Positions 21,597 to 32,396 of a DNA stretch of 64,000 nucleotides are shown here, one piece after another. This DNA comes from Perognathus longimembris pacificus (taxonomy: Eukaryota; Chordata; Mammalia; Rodentia; Heteromyidae). The DNA lies in NCBI RefSeq assembly GCF_023159225.1, contig NC_063176.1, positions 5,034,963-5,098,962 on the forward strand. The letters are read 5' to 3'. The stretch's first letter is position 1, and the number at the start of each line of letters is the position of its first letter. The notes under the pieces are model-generated. The model did not search any database. It saw only the letters and a program-made list of their open reading frames with translations, and was not told the DNA's origin. A program made the translations under genes and the position numbers.

Positions 21597-23449
21597 AAGA
21601 ATATAGGTCTATGTGTTTGAGCAAAAAAAAAAAAAAAAAGGGCAGCTTCTTCTAGAATGAAGGATGCCCAAAGCAGTGAACTTGGTATCAGTTAACTAGT
21701 TGGTCTCTTTGGGGAGCAGGGCCATCTGGTGGGCAGAGTGGATTCTTCCCATTGCCTCTCTGATCATGTTTCTGCTGATCCTGGTGAAGGGTTTAAAATG
21801 TGGATATTCCCATGAGCATAATTTTCTAATGTGTCTTCTGGCTTCACCTAACATAGCTTATTCACTATGCCTACTTTGGGGAGCTTTTTAAAATCCTTTA
21901 CTGACTCCTACAATAATAAACTTCCCTTGACGTAGTCCGTCATTTTCTAGGCTTCTGGAGCCACTCCTACAACAAGTTTATACCAGCAGGTCTTACTCTG
22001 ACTTAACTTTGATGATAGGCCTTGCAGCCAGATGCAGGGATACACTTAGCTCCTGGAAAAGGCAGCCCTTTCCTTTTGGCAAGAAAGGTTTCTGTAACTT
22101 CTCCTCTGAGTGATAGTTTTCAATGGGAAGACGATAATTCTGCATGGCCAGAAGATTTCAAAGAAGCCTGCTGAGTGCAAACCTTTAAAGACATTTAGAG
22201 AGATTTTTGACATCCAACACATAAGGTCTTGGGTCTTCTAACCATGGTCCGGACTAGAATAATCGGTTGATCTCAGTTCATCTCGACTCTCATCGGAGCT
22301 CAGCTGCTCTAGCCAGTCCTGTCCTAGGTTTTCAGCTTTTTCTGCTTTTCCACTACAGAAGGTGAAGGCTTTCCAACAACCAAATAAAAAAAATCTCTAG
22401 ATCTTCTATTCCGATTTTTCAATTGTGTGACTTACCCTCAACTTTTCATTTCCTACAGGTTGGGTATAATTGCAGCCTGCTGTCACAGTGAAGTCATTCC
22501 ATTTTTTTTGGTATTTAGCATCTCCATCCCTCATGTCCTTCAAATATGTGCATTAGAATCACACTGTCCAACCAGCATTCCAATACAGTGCCAGGGAAAG
22601 TTCTAACAATAGTACCACCCATGCTAGAGTCCCCATTACCCAGCAAGGTAGGGAGGTCTCCACCCTCTAAATCTAGCCTTAGTGTTTGTTAGCCTTCAAA
22701 TAAACAAGACAAAGAGGACCTAAATTAAAAACAATTGTGGCTTTACGCACATGAACACGTAGACAAAACAAGCCCATGGATTTATTGAAGAGTAATACCT
22801 GTTAAAGCAGAAGGAAGGAAATGGCATTGCTCAGACTTGCTGTCAGATGGCGGTGCCAGTCTGACAACATGTCTACCATAGTAACAATGAGTGTGCTAAT
22901 CAACATTGCCTATTAGAAAAACCCACAGGAGGGGGAAATGGCTTGTACCACCACCTTGCTCAATCACTGGCTGCAAACTACTCAGACAAGAACACTGAAC
23001 ACTGACTGGAAAATCTAACAGAGATGGGTTGTGATATGCCCATCTTTTTAACCTGATACTTTTATATTTTGGGAGGGCATTGTGCCTAAAGGTGCATTAC
23101 TCCCCTAACCGACAGCTCAAAGCCCAATTACCTCCTATTCAAAATTCTTGTAAGTAAAGCCACTATTCTACCTCTCTAATCACCCCCAGGATCAGATATC
23201 TGGGAACTAGGGACAGCTCTTCTACCTTAAAACTTCTGAAAGTATTCAAACTAACCCAATCCTAAACCCCCTTACTATCATCTGTGTTTATGGTCACCTG
23301 TCCCCCTCCCCACCCCCAAGAAAACCAATACTTCTTCCTCTTTTTTCCTATTTACTCTGAAGCTTTCATTTGTGACCCTGCATGACCCTTGGAAGGCATG
23401 ACATGCACCCTTCTCCTAGAAATGGTAACACACTTGTCTTCTTTACTTC

Positions 23450-23662
23450 TTTCTTGCTTCTTGGCTTGCACCAGAACTAGGGCATGAACGCAGGGTCTGC
23501 GCATTGTCTATGACCTTGGTTGCTCAAGGCTAGCACTATAGATCTTCACCCACAACTTATGTCTCATAGACTTTCCTACCCAGGCTGGCTTCCATGATCC
23601 TCTGATCTCAGCCTCCTCAGTAGCTAGGATTACAGGTGTGAGCCGCCAGTGTCTGGCTCAAA
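23450..23662 (-). mobile_element. composite B1/ID-like SINE
   Basis: Minus copy ending gattacaggtgtgagccgcc; the ID-like half is shortened. Confidence 0.8.
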
Positions 23663-23817
23663 CCTGTCTTTTCAATGTCAAAATCGTCCTCGGAACTGAT
23701 AATCTCATAAATCTAAAATAGGAGTATTTAGAGCTTACAGACACTGGTTTTTGGAAGAGGATATGAAGGACATTCCCATGTTTGCTACTCAACTGATGTT
23801 TGAAAAGTTGCTACACA

Positions 23818-24060
23818 GCCGGGTGCTGGTGGCTCATGCCTGTATTCCTGGCTACTCAGGAGGCTGACATCTCAGAATCACAACTTGAAGCCAGACTGGG
23901 CAATAAAGTCTGTGAGGTCCTTATCAACAATAAACTTCTCAGAAAAGGCCAGAAGTGGAGCTGTGGCTCAAATTGTAAGGCACTACCCTTGAGCAAGGAC
24001 ATGCATGCACACACACACACACACACACACATACATACACACTAACACAAGCACACACAC
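23818..24060 (+). mobile_element. composite SINE with (CA)n tail
   Basis: gccgggtgctggtggctcat start, ggagctgtggctcaaat tail, CA repeat 24008-24060 at the 3' end. Confidence 0.85.
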
Positions 24061-24221
24061 AGTATGTGTTATGCAGTACTGCAAAAAGCAATGGATTCTT
24101 ATTCATCCAGTCAACATTTCAAAAATCACTTACATGTATCAAATGGACAGGCTTTGAAAATGAAATAATCATTTCCTTCATAGGTTCGATTTTCTACTAA
24201 ATAACAGTTTCTTACTTTTCT

Positions 24222-24297
24222 TTTTGGTTTGCTGAGGATTAAACCCAGGGTCTCAAGTATGCTAGGCAAGCACTGTATTGCTGAGTTTCACCCCAGT
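24222..24297 (-). mobile_element. ID-like monomer fragment
   Basis: gaggattaaacccagggtc followed by tgctaggcaagcactgtat is the reverse complement of an ID-like unit. Confidence 0.65.
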
Positions 24298-24720
24298 CTT
24301 CTCTTTTGTAAAAATTTCAAAACAGTCTGCCAAGCACCATAATGAGAGGTGTAGGCTGATGTAGAATCACACTGCAGAGCAAGCAGTCCACCCAAAGAAT
24401 CAGAAGTCCTTACAAAGGAAGAAGACTACAAGCACATATATTTAAAAAGTTAGAATTTTGAAATTAAGAATAAATTAATTAAAAGATATAGAGAAAGATA
24501 GTTCAAGTTGACTGAACAGATCTGCAAGAAACAAACAAGGGCATATTCTAATAGTGCAAAGAAATTCAACGGACTGAGTATCACATTTGAAAAGCAAGTA
24601 GGAAAGGAAAAGAAGAGCTAAAGGTGGTGTAGAAAAAGATGGAGAGGACTTTGCCAACTACCCAAAGGAGGGCAAATTCCATATTAACTGCAGGGAGATC
24701 TTTCTAAGGGATTTATACAT

Positions 24721-24770
24721 ATGTGTGTGTGTGTTGTTGTTGTTGCTGTTGTTATTGTTGTTGTTGTTAA
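24721..24770. repeat. (TG)n(TTG)n microsatellite
   Basis: Short TG run passing into TTG/TTGC trinucleotides. Confidence 0.85.
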
Positions 24771-25435
24771 AGAGTGTTTAAAAGAATAATCACACTATAG
24801 CAATCATTTATGTGGATGGGAATGATGAAGCAGAGTGGAGATGATGCGGATGAGAGCTGGGGTGGTAATCCAGCTGTGTACACAGTGGACTGAAGTCAGG
24901 CCACTGGTGACGGTGGGAATACAAAGCAGGAAAGACATGAGTATCAAGGCTCATAGAGCATTGAGCAAAGTGGGATCATGGAAGGCGTTGGGGCGACCTG
25001 GGTGAATGAGAGGTCACGAGTGGAGAAGGGGAAGACTGGAGAGACAGGTTCACAAAGAAGGATGAAGTGCCTGCCCAGCACAGGTGAAAGGAATGGCCTC
25101 CTCTAAAAACCAGGAAAGCCTCCTCCAATGGAACAGGAAGATGTGGGCAGATAGAATACAGATGTGAAGATAGGCTAACAGGAAATTGAAGGTGGGTCCA
25201 TTTAAAGGCTTCTGTTTTGTGTTCTCCTAAAGTCATGTGGTAAGTGGTATACTGAAACACAAGGGCATGCTAAAGGAGATGGATAAAAATGTTTGAGGCA
25301 GAATAGAAAAGAGTTATAATGCTTTTCATAAACACTAAGCCAGGCACTAACCAAAGAAACCTAGCTGTACTGCTAGGCAATATCAAAGATTCAGCTTAGA
25401 CCAATAATAAATTTATAATGCAATCAATGTTTTAA

Positions 25436-26400
25436 CTTTTTATTGTCAAGCTGATGTAGAGAGGGGTTACAGTTACATACACAGGTAGTGAGTACATGTC
25501 TTGTCAAACTAGTTACCTCCTCCCTTATTTTTCTCCCAACCCCTCTCCTCCCTAGTCCTCCCCCCAGAATTGTACACTTGGTTTACTACATATTGTCTTG
25601 TAAGAATTGAGGGTGCATTGGTTCACCTTTCATCCTTTGTCTCACCATTTTGATTTTCACTTATGCTTCTCTAATTCAGGCAAACATATATAGAATACCC
25701 AGGGTACCAAAATCAAATACAATGATAACAGGGGCTAACCCATAGGGAAGATATACAAAAGAAAAAAGAAATAATTTCACATAGTGTGTTAAAAAATAAC
25801 AATGATAGACCACTTGTTTTCATAACTTGGAGTTCATTTCACTTAGCAGCATCTTATGTGATCATATGTACACAGCTACTGAGCTATTGTGATTATCTTC
25901 TAGGACTATCCTAGAAATACACTAATTGTTATCAATGAGGGAAACCATGTAGTATATGTTTCTTTGGGTCTGGCTCACTTCACTTTGTATGATTTTTTTT
26001 AAGGATGTCCATTTCCTTATGAATGTGGCAATGTCATTCTGTCTGATATTGGCAGAATTCCATTGTGTATATATACCACAATTTCTTGATCCATTCATCT
26101 TCTGAGGGGCATCTGGGCTGGTTCCATATTTTAGCTATGGTAAGTTGTGCTGCAATGAACAAGGTTGTGCTGGTAGCTTTAGTGTGGTCTTATTTGTGAT
26201 CCTTTGGGTAAATGCCCAAAGTGGGGTTGCTGGGTCATAGGGGAACTCTTATGTTTAGCCTTTTAAGGAATGTCCATACTGCTTTCCAGAGTGGTTGAAC
26301 AAGCTTGCACTCCCACCAACAGTGTAGTAGGGTTCTCTTTTGGGCACATCTCTGCCAGCACCTGTTGTTACTAGTTTTCTTGACAATGGCCATTCATTTT
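25436..26400 (-). mobile_element. L1 3' portion, minus strand
   Basis: Starts at the L1 3' end (tattgtcaagctgatgtaga) and continues into the reverse complement of the ORF2 C-terminal region (ccattgtgtatatataccac, ttctgaggggcatctgg, gctgcaatgaacaagg), a well-known mammalian L1 stretch. Confidence 0.88.
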
Positions 26401-26987
26401 TTTAAAGATTCTACTTTTAACAACTTCCTTTATTTATAAAATTCTCATCATTGACCAAACAAAAGATATTTTTAGCAGATTTTTGTGGATAGACTATAAA
26501 TTTTCAGGAATCAGGTTTATCAGACCCTGAAGTAGGTGAAGTGTCTTGTGGTGTCATATATTAAATGTGTTCTATTTATTTGCTTTGAGCATGTCTCTAG
26601 ATGTGAAAAACATTGTAAAAATCAAACCTGAGCCTGTATTCAACAAGGCGGGAGCTGCGCTCTAGAGAAGAAATGACTCTACAGCTCAAGGAGGAGCAGA
26701 AAAGGCACAAAGGGCAGACATTCATTTTAACAAGACCCAAAGGTGCCTGTAACCAAGATGCCTCTTTTATCCCCTCCTGTGAAAATTTAGTTTAAAAATC
26801 CATATGAAAAAGCACAGAGAAATAGCTGACTGCCAACATGAAAGCTGTCACAGATTCTTATAAATGTTGTCTGAATACTTAAGAAATCAGACTGGCTTAA
26901 GAAGCAAAATAAAAGGCAGCTTTAAGGAGGTGAAACTTTAGCAATATCCAGTGCATCAACTGTCCGCCTCTCAGTAACGGGGACCTC

Positions 26988-27068
26988 CAAACACACATAC
27001 ACATACATATACACAAGCATGCATATACACACACACATACACACATGCATATATACATGCACACACAT
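26988..27068. repeat. CA-rich interrupted microsatellite
   Basis: aacacacatacacatacata-type repeat, interrupted by gcatgc and tg. Confidence 0.85.
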
Positions 27069-27568
27069 ACAACCTTCAAAGTAAGTACTAAAGGAACAAC
27101 TACTTTGCAAATGGTTGAACACATCAGATTTTTTTTTACTTGTTACGTCACTTTATTTAATTTGACTGAATTTGATTTGCATAGCTCTGTGACATGGTAT
27201 TTTAAACTGTTTCTAAATGTAAGAAAACTGAAGAATAAAGGCCAAACACACTAGCTCCTACTTGTAACCCCTCCTTCTTGGAAGACAGACATTGGAAGGA
27301 TTATGATTCAAGGCCAGGAGAACAAAAAACTTGGTGAGACATTTCAACCAATAATCCTCATATGGTGGTATCTATGGTCTCAACTAGAAGAAGGATAGCT
27401 GGAAGAATCACAGTGTAAAAGGAGCCCCAAATGAAAATGTACAACCTTGTCTGACAAATAACCAAGCAATAGATGTCTAGAAAGAATTGCTTAAATGTAG
27501 AGCATATGCCTTCAAATGTTAAGGTGCCTTTTGTACAAACTTTAGTACTGTCAAAAAAAAAAAGTGAG

Positions 27569-27784
27569 AGGCTGGAGATATGGCCTAGTGGCAAGAGCGC
27601 TTGCCTCATATACTTGAAGCCCTGGGTTCGATTCCCCAGCACCACATATACAGAAAATGGCCAGAAGTGGCACTGTGGCTCAAGTGGCAGAGTGCTAGCC
27701 TTGAGCAAAAAGAAGCCAGGGACAGTGCTCAGGCCCTGAGTCCAAGGCCCAGGACTAGCAAAAAAAAAAAAAAAAAAAAAAAAA
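27569..27784 (+). mobile_element. ID-like dimer SINE
   Basis: gaggctggagatatggcc start, two monomers, long A tail merging with a purine tract. Confidence 0.92.
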
Positions 27785-28075
27785 GTGAAAAAGAATAAGA
27801 TGGAGGAGGAGAAAGAAGAAAAGGAAGAGAAAGAATAGGAGGAGAAGGAGGAGGAGGAGGAAGGAAAGAAGTGGTAGGAAAGGAGAAGGAGGAAAAGGAG
27901 GAACAGGAGTTGGAGGAAGAAGAGGAGGAAATGGAGGAGGAGGAGGAGGAGCACAAGGATGAGAAGGAGGAGGAGGAGAAGAGAATAAAGAAGGGGGAGG
28001 AGGAAGATGAAAAGGAGGAAGAGGAGGAAGTAGGAGGAAAAAAGGAAGGAAGAAAGAAGGAGATGAAGGAGAAGA
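27785..28075. repeat. GGA/GAA purine tract
   Basis: About 290 bases almost free of pyrimidines on the + strand, grown from or next to the A tail of the SINE at 27569. It yields long Glu/Lys (plus) and Leu/Ser (minus) open frames that are not genes. Confidence 0.92.
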
Positions 28076-28098
28076 ACCACCAAGACTTAGAAAGATAA

Positions 28099-28304
28099 TT
28101 TTTTTTTTTTTTGCCAGTCCTGGGCCTTGGACTCAGGGCCTGAGCACTGTCCCTGGCTTCTTTTTGCTCAAGGCTAGCACTCTACCATTTGAGCCACAGC
28201 GCCACTTCTGGCCATTTTCTGTATATGTGGTGCTGGGGAATCGAACCCAGGTCTTCATGTATATGAGACAAGCTCTCTTGCCACTAGGCTATATCCCCAG
28301 CCCC
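28099..28304 (-). mobile_element. ID-like dimer SINE
   Basis: T tail, gccagtcctgggccttgg to ctatatccccagcccc. The flank cttagaaagataat occurs directly before the T tail and again at 28345-28358, 40 bases beyond the other end. Confidence 0.9.
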
Positions 28305-28367
28305 AAGATAAATATTTTTATATCTTAAGAAAACCCATCAGGGCTTAGAAAGATAATACTTTAAATT

Positions 28368-28465
28368 TTATTTATTGCTATTGTAAGGGTGATGTACACA
28401 GATAAAGAATACATGTCTTTTTGAACAATGTCACCTCTTCCCTCGATCTCTCCCAGTTAGTATTA
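28368..28465 (-). mobile_element. L1 3' end fragment
   Basis: ttgtaagggtgatgtacacag followed by tctttttgaacaatgtcacc, the recurring minus-strand L1 3' motif. Confidence 0.65.
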
Positions 28466-29709
28466 CTTTTTATATCTTGCTGGGCAAGGCACATTCTACT
28501 TCCACAAATCCTACAGGTTTTTTTTAATATAGCAAACTTTCTGTACAGAGAAAGTCTTCACACTACAGTAGCATGTACCCATTCCTTATCTCCTACAAAT
28601 CATAATCCAGAAAATTATATTGGGCACACTTTTCAAAATTCACTTATTAGCTAATTTTAAAATTTGTATTCATAGCAACTATAAATCCTTACAGTTAAAT
28701 AACATCATACAGGTTTGGTGGATGTATCCATTATTCTTTTTCTATCTTCACTAACTTTTTCATTTCTACATTAACTCTAAGAAGTGCTAAATGATAAATC
28801 ACCAGCCATAGCCCAGCATCTCTTCTGCCATGGACTTGATAAATAGAGTCCAACACTAAAGAAAACACGCTAGGTCCAGCCCTTCTTAGATCATCTGGTT
28901 TTCAGTTGTGTTTTTTTTACTCATATTATGACAGGCTGCATTGAATGATTCATACTTCCGTCAAAGACAGGATTTCTAACAGATATTTACTGATAAATAT
29001 TCCATAGTGTAAGACATAATAGTTTGGAGATACTCTCCTCGTCACCAATATCATGATGTCAATTGCTAATAACTGATGAATGTGCTATATTTGCATATTT
29101 TTGTAACTTTGTCAATTACCCTTATATAGCAAGATTCATTTTCCTACAAAGTAAATGATCTCTACTACTTTCCTGTAGGCAATCCTGTCTGTTTCCCTAG
29201 ACTGAGTCCCTTTTAGTCTAATAGCTGAGGCAAGTTCCCGTAATTTTTGTACGATGTGATTCTATATTCCTTTTTTCTTATAATGGCTGCCCCTTAGAAA
29301 TAGACTAGGCCAAAGCTTACCCTGCCACTCCCTATAGATCTGAAGATCCCATTGCGAACAATTGCTTTGCCTAGCAGTGCATAAGTTCCGCCCCATATCC
29401 CTTGCTGTGTTGAGCTCATAATCACGCCGGAAGCCACTTTGAAATTGCATTGAATTTTCCCAGCACTACTCCCTTGACTCATTCTCAAATTCTGTTGGGA
29501 ATAAAAATAGTACTAGATCTGAGCTCATAGATGAAGCATTCGAACAGTACATATTCACTAAACACCTACCTGGTGAAAGGGGAGAGGCTGACTCCTCCAG
29601 GAAATGTAAAGCTGTGGGAGAAAAATCTTTTGTACTGCAGGAGACATCTTGTAGACAAAACAAAACAAAGACCAGAAGACAACATTCCAATTTCTAGAAA
29701 AAGTATGGC

Positions 29710-29922
29710 AACCTGGCGCCAGTGGTTGACACCTATAATCCTAACTACTCAGGAGGCTGAGATCTGAGGATCACACTTCTAAGCCAGCCGGGGCAGGAAA
29801 GTCCAGGAGACTCTTGTCTCCAATGAACCACCAGAAAACAGGAAGTGGCGCTGTGGCTCCAGTGGTAGACAGCTAGCCTTGAGGTGAAGTGCTCAGGGAC
29901 AGTGCCCAGGCCCAGAGTTCAT
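29710..29922 (+). mobile_element. composite B1/ID-like SINE
   Basis: ctggcgccagtggttgacac head, aagtggcgctgtggctccag tail, ends cccaggcccagagttca. Confidence 0.85.
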
Positions 29923-30379
29923 TTTTACTGGAAAGACCAATTTTAGAACATCAAACATGGTATGTATGCAATGTCTTAAAATATAGTTAGGAGAGATAAG
30001 GAAGGAGCAATTATTCCTGTTCTTGTTATGTGACTAGAATATTATATGTTTTAATGTATACCTAATTGACCACTTTCTTAAGTTGAAGTTCTATAGTGAA
30101 TTTATTAGACATTAGCTATCAGTGATTTGTCCATCGAGTCATATCATTTTAAAGTTGAAAGCGTCCTCCAAGAACTACCTCACTCTCCATTTTCTCAAAG
30201 GCCTAGGAGACTCGTAGAGAAATGAGTAGTAGTTTCTCCTTATGTAAAACAATTTGTTGGAGAAGCTAAGTTCAGCAATCAAATTTTAACACTTAATCTA
30301 CATATAAATTTCAATTCTTTAGGATTTGTTATTCTTCCAGAGTAATACCAACATAACTTGTGATATTTATCAGCTACTT

Positions 30380-30640
30380 CTCAGCCTGTTTTGTGTGACT
30401 CCCCTTTCTCAATTCCACACTTTCCTTGTGTATGTGGTTAGTTGGGCTCTGTTGTGTAGAAGCTACCCACACCATAGCCTTACCTTAATCCCACACACAT
30501 GTCTATTCCTTGCACTAGAAGCAGTGTGTTTAAATATTTGGAACAAAAAGGGAATTTTTGTTTCGTCTGTCTTCTTGCTTATGCCTCAGGGTTTTGCACT
30601 TGTTCAAGTCCTTCTCTCTCTCTCTGTTCCAGGCACTGTA
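30380..30640 (-). mobile_element. L2-like ancient LINE piece
   Basis: atgcctcagggttttgcactt resembles the minus-strand L2 3' motif, as remembered. Upstream of the TMPRSS11D start exon. Confidence 0.4.
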
Positions 30641-30959
30641 AAGACAAACAATGCCTTGTAACAGAGACAAAGGATTCAGAAGTAGTGCCCATTATGTAAG
30701 AAAAATACTTTCTGATAGTTCTTAGGTTACAGTGGCAAGGAAAGGGGTGCGTGATAATGTGCTAGCATGGGCAGAGTGTCACAGATGACTCTGACATGAG
30801 AAGCAGTCCTAGAATCTTGCTAAATGCTTATCGTGCTCAATTGTGTTTATTTACTAGACCACATGAAATCCTTACTGATTTGTATGATACCCTGTCTGTT
30901 TCTGATTCGGATCCACAAGTCATACTATTGGTGTAAGTTGACTCCTTCAGACTTGTTGA

Positions 30960-31110
30960 ACAAGTTAGATTTTAATTATGTGGGATTTCCTCTTGTGACT
31001 GCATCTCCTTCAAAGATACACCTAAGACATAAGAATGGTTCGTTTGAGTGGGAATCTCAAAGCAGTTGGACAGGCAGAGGAAGAGGATCACGTTGTTATT
31101 TGGGATTAAG
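30960..31110 (+). promoter_or_regulatory. TMPRSS11D: putative 5' UTR / core promoter region of TMPRSS11D
   Basis: This is the 150 bases before the start codon. They are not repeat-derived as far as I can see and contain no CpG cluster, so any promoter is of the CpG-poor, tissue-restricted type. I see no convincing TATA box at a definable distance; taagacataag (31023-31033) is the only AT-rich candidate. Placement is inferred from the start exon alone. Confidence 0.3.
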
Positions 31111-31118
31111 ATGTATAG
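31111..31118 (+). CDS. TMPRSS11D: TMPRSS11D start exon (coding part, Met-Tyr and two bases)
   Basis: The eight coding bases atgtatag are followed by a near-perfect donor, gtgagt. With the first base of the exon at 48841 they encode Met-Tyr-Arg, the start of human TMPRSS11D (MYRPAR) as I recall it. The exon begins some distance upstream as 5' UTR; I cannot fix the transcription start. The spliced phase (2) matches the next exon exactly. Confidence 0.88.
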
Positions 31119-31548
31119 GTGAGTCCTAAAGTTTTTTTTTTTTGCCTTTGTAGCTTTACTGTATCTCAGAATATGTAAAAACTGTAAAGAAGTTTAAAAA
31201 TGTTAGCTGTATCCAAGAATGACTTCTCTGAAAATTTCATAGAACCTCCTAGATATTGTTTAACACTGAACATTGTTTAAATAAGGTGCTTGACTCCTCA
31301 GCTGAATATTTTATGAAATAAATAATGTTAAAGGGATGGATTAATATTGTAACATATCTTTAAGGAAGTGTTTTGATTCGCAGGTTTCAGTTTTCAAGAA
31401 GTGATTTGTGGGTTCTTTAAGCTCTAATCAATATAAAAATTCCTTTCTTGTTTAAGAACTTTTTCATAACTCTATCACCAGGTCTCTATTGGCTATTAAA
31501 CAGGGCAAAGTCCTAAATACTAAAGTCTTCTTTAAGAAAGTAAAGACA

Positions 31549-32173
31549 TTACATTAAGGCTGATTTTAAGTAATAATTAAAAATACAATATTTGCATTTA
31601 TTTATGCAACTACTAATTTAAATACTTTTCAAAAGTGGTATACAAAGAATTACAATTTAATAGCTGTATAAAAGTACATATGAAGGGTTCGGGATTTTTG
31701 GTTTGCTTTTTCTTGCCGAGGTAAGAATATGTTTTCATCTAATCTACTTGCTTAAGAGTTCTCATTCATACATTTAGCTAACACATGAAATATGGCCCTT
31801 TAGATTCTTATTTGTAAGTTATTTTCAATGTGTATATGAACAGAGACCAGGGAGAAATACAACTTTTGAAATATAGGCTGCTGTGTTGGGGCCAGAAATC
31901 TGAAGTGATAAGTTCTTTAAAGATCTTTAGAAAACCTAACCTTCAAAATTAGAATCGACAATATTCTACAGATACAAGTGCCTGCGCCTCACCTTACACC
32001 GGACTCCTGCCTAATCCTGTCAGAGTGCCTAATCTTGTGATTATATACAATGAAACAGTCTTTGTGCTCTTTGGTTTCTCGAAAGGAAAGCTTGTTTTCT
32101 TTCCTTTATCATTACTGAGGTATGTCGTTGGTTCTTAAACTGTCTAATAAAGCTGTAAAAAATTTTTTAAAAA
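31549..32173 (+). mobile_element. probable processed retrocopy of an unidentified 3' UTR
   Basis: A 625-base insert flanked by perfect 15-bp duplications aagaaagtaaagaca (31534-31548 and 32174-32188) at a ttt|aag site typical of L1 endonuclease. It ends with aataaa (32146-32151) and an A/T-rich tail. It has no SINE or L1 sequence and no open frame, so it looks like a 5'-truncated copy of a cellular mRNA 3' end. The source gene is not recognised. Confidence 0.75.
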
Positions 32174-32360
32174 AAGAAAGTAAAGACAGTATTTCTTTAT
32201 ATTTTATACAGTTATAGATTTCGAATTTTATCTGGCTTTCTTTTTAAATTAGCTTTTCATACTTTGGCATAAAAAAGAATCCCTGTGATATAATGCGCCA
32301 TCAGATGATACAGCACATGAAATACATCATCACATAATTTGATGTGTATATGTGGGAAGT

Positions 32361-32396
32361 TGTGTGCGTGAGTGTATGTGTGTGTGTGTGTGTGTA
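32361..32396. repeat. (TG)n microsatellite
   Basis: TG run with a few interruptions at the left edge. Confidence 0.9.

Larger units (their letters stand above)
19433..30959. other. TMPRSS11A-TMPRSS11D intergenic region
   Basis: No gene found. SINEs at about 19496-19717, 20052-20258, 20312-20392, 20899-21125, 21384-21596, 23450-23662, 23818-24000, 24222-24297, 27252-27345, 27569-27784, 28099-28304 and 29710-29922; L1 ends at 25436-26400 and 28368-28465; an L2-like piece near 30380-30640; purine and dinucleotide repeats. The stretches 21650-23440, 24430-25430, 26400-26980 and 28470-29700 contain sequence I cannot assign; 21650-23400 may be old LTR-derived material, but I could not recognise a family. 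Confidence 0.6.

Noticed and set aside
21700..21891. 63-residue hydrophobic frame resembling a membrane protein
   Set aside because: No flanking exon structure and no family I recognise; one hydrophobic stretch is weak evidence.
27358..28083. 241-residue Leu/Ser-rich open frame on the minus strand and matching Glu-rich frame on the plus strand
   Set aside because: Composition effect of the purine tract joined to an ID dimer SINE; no domain, no splice context.
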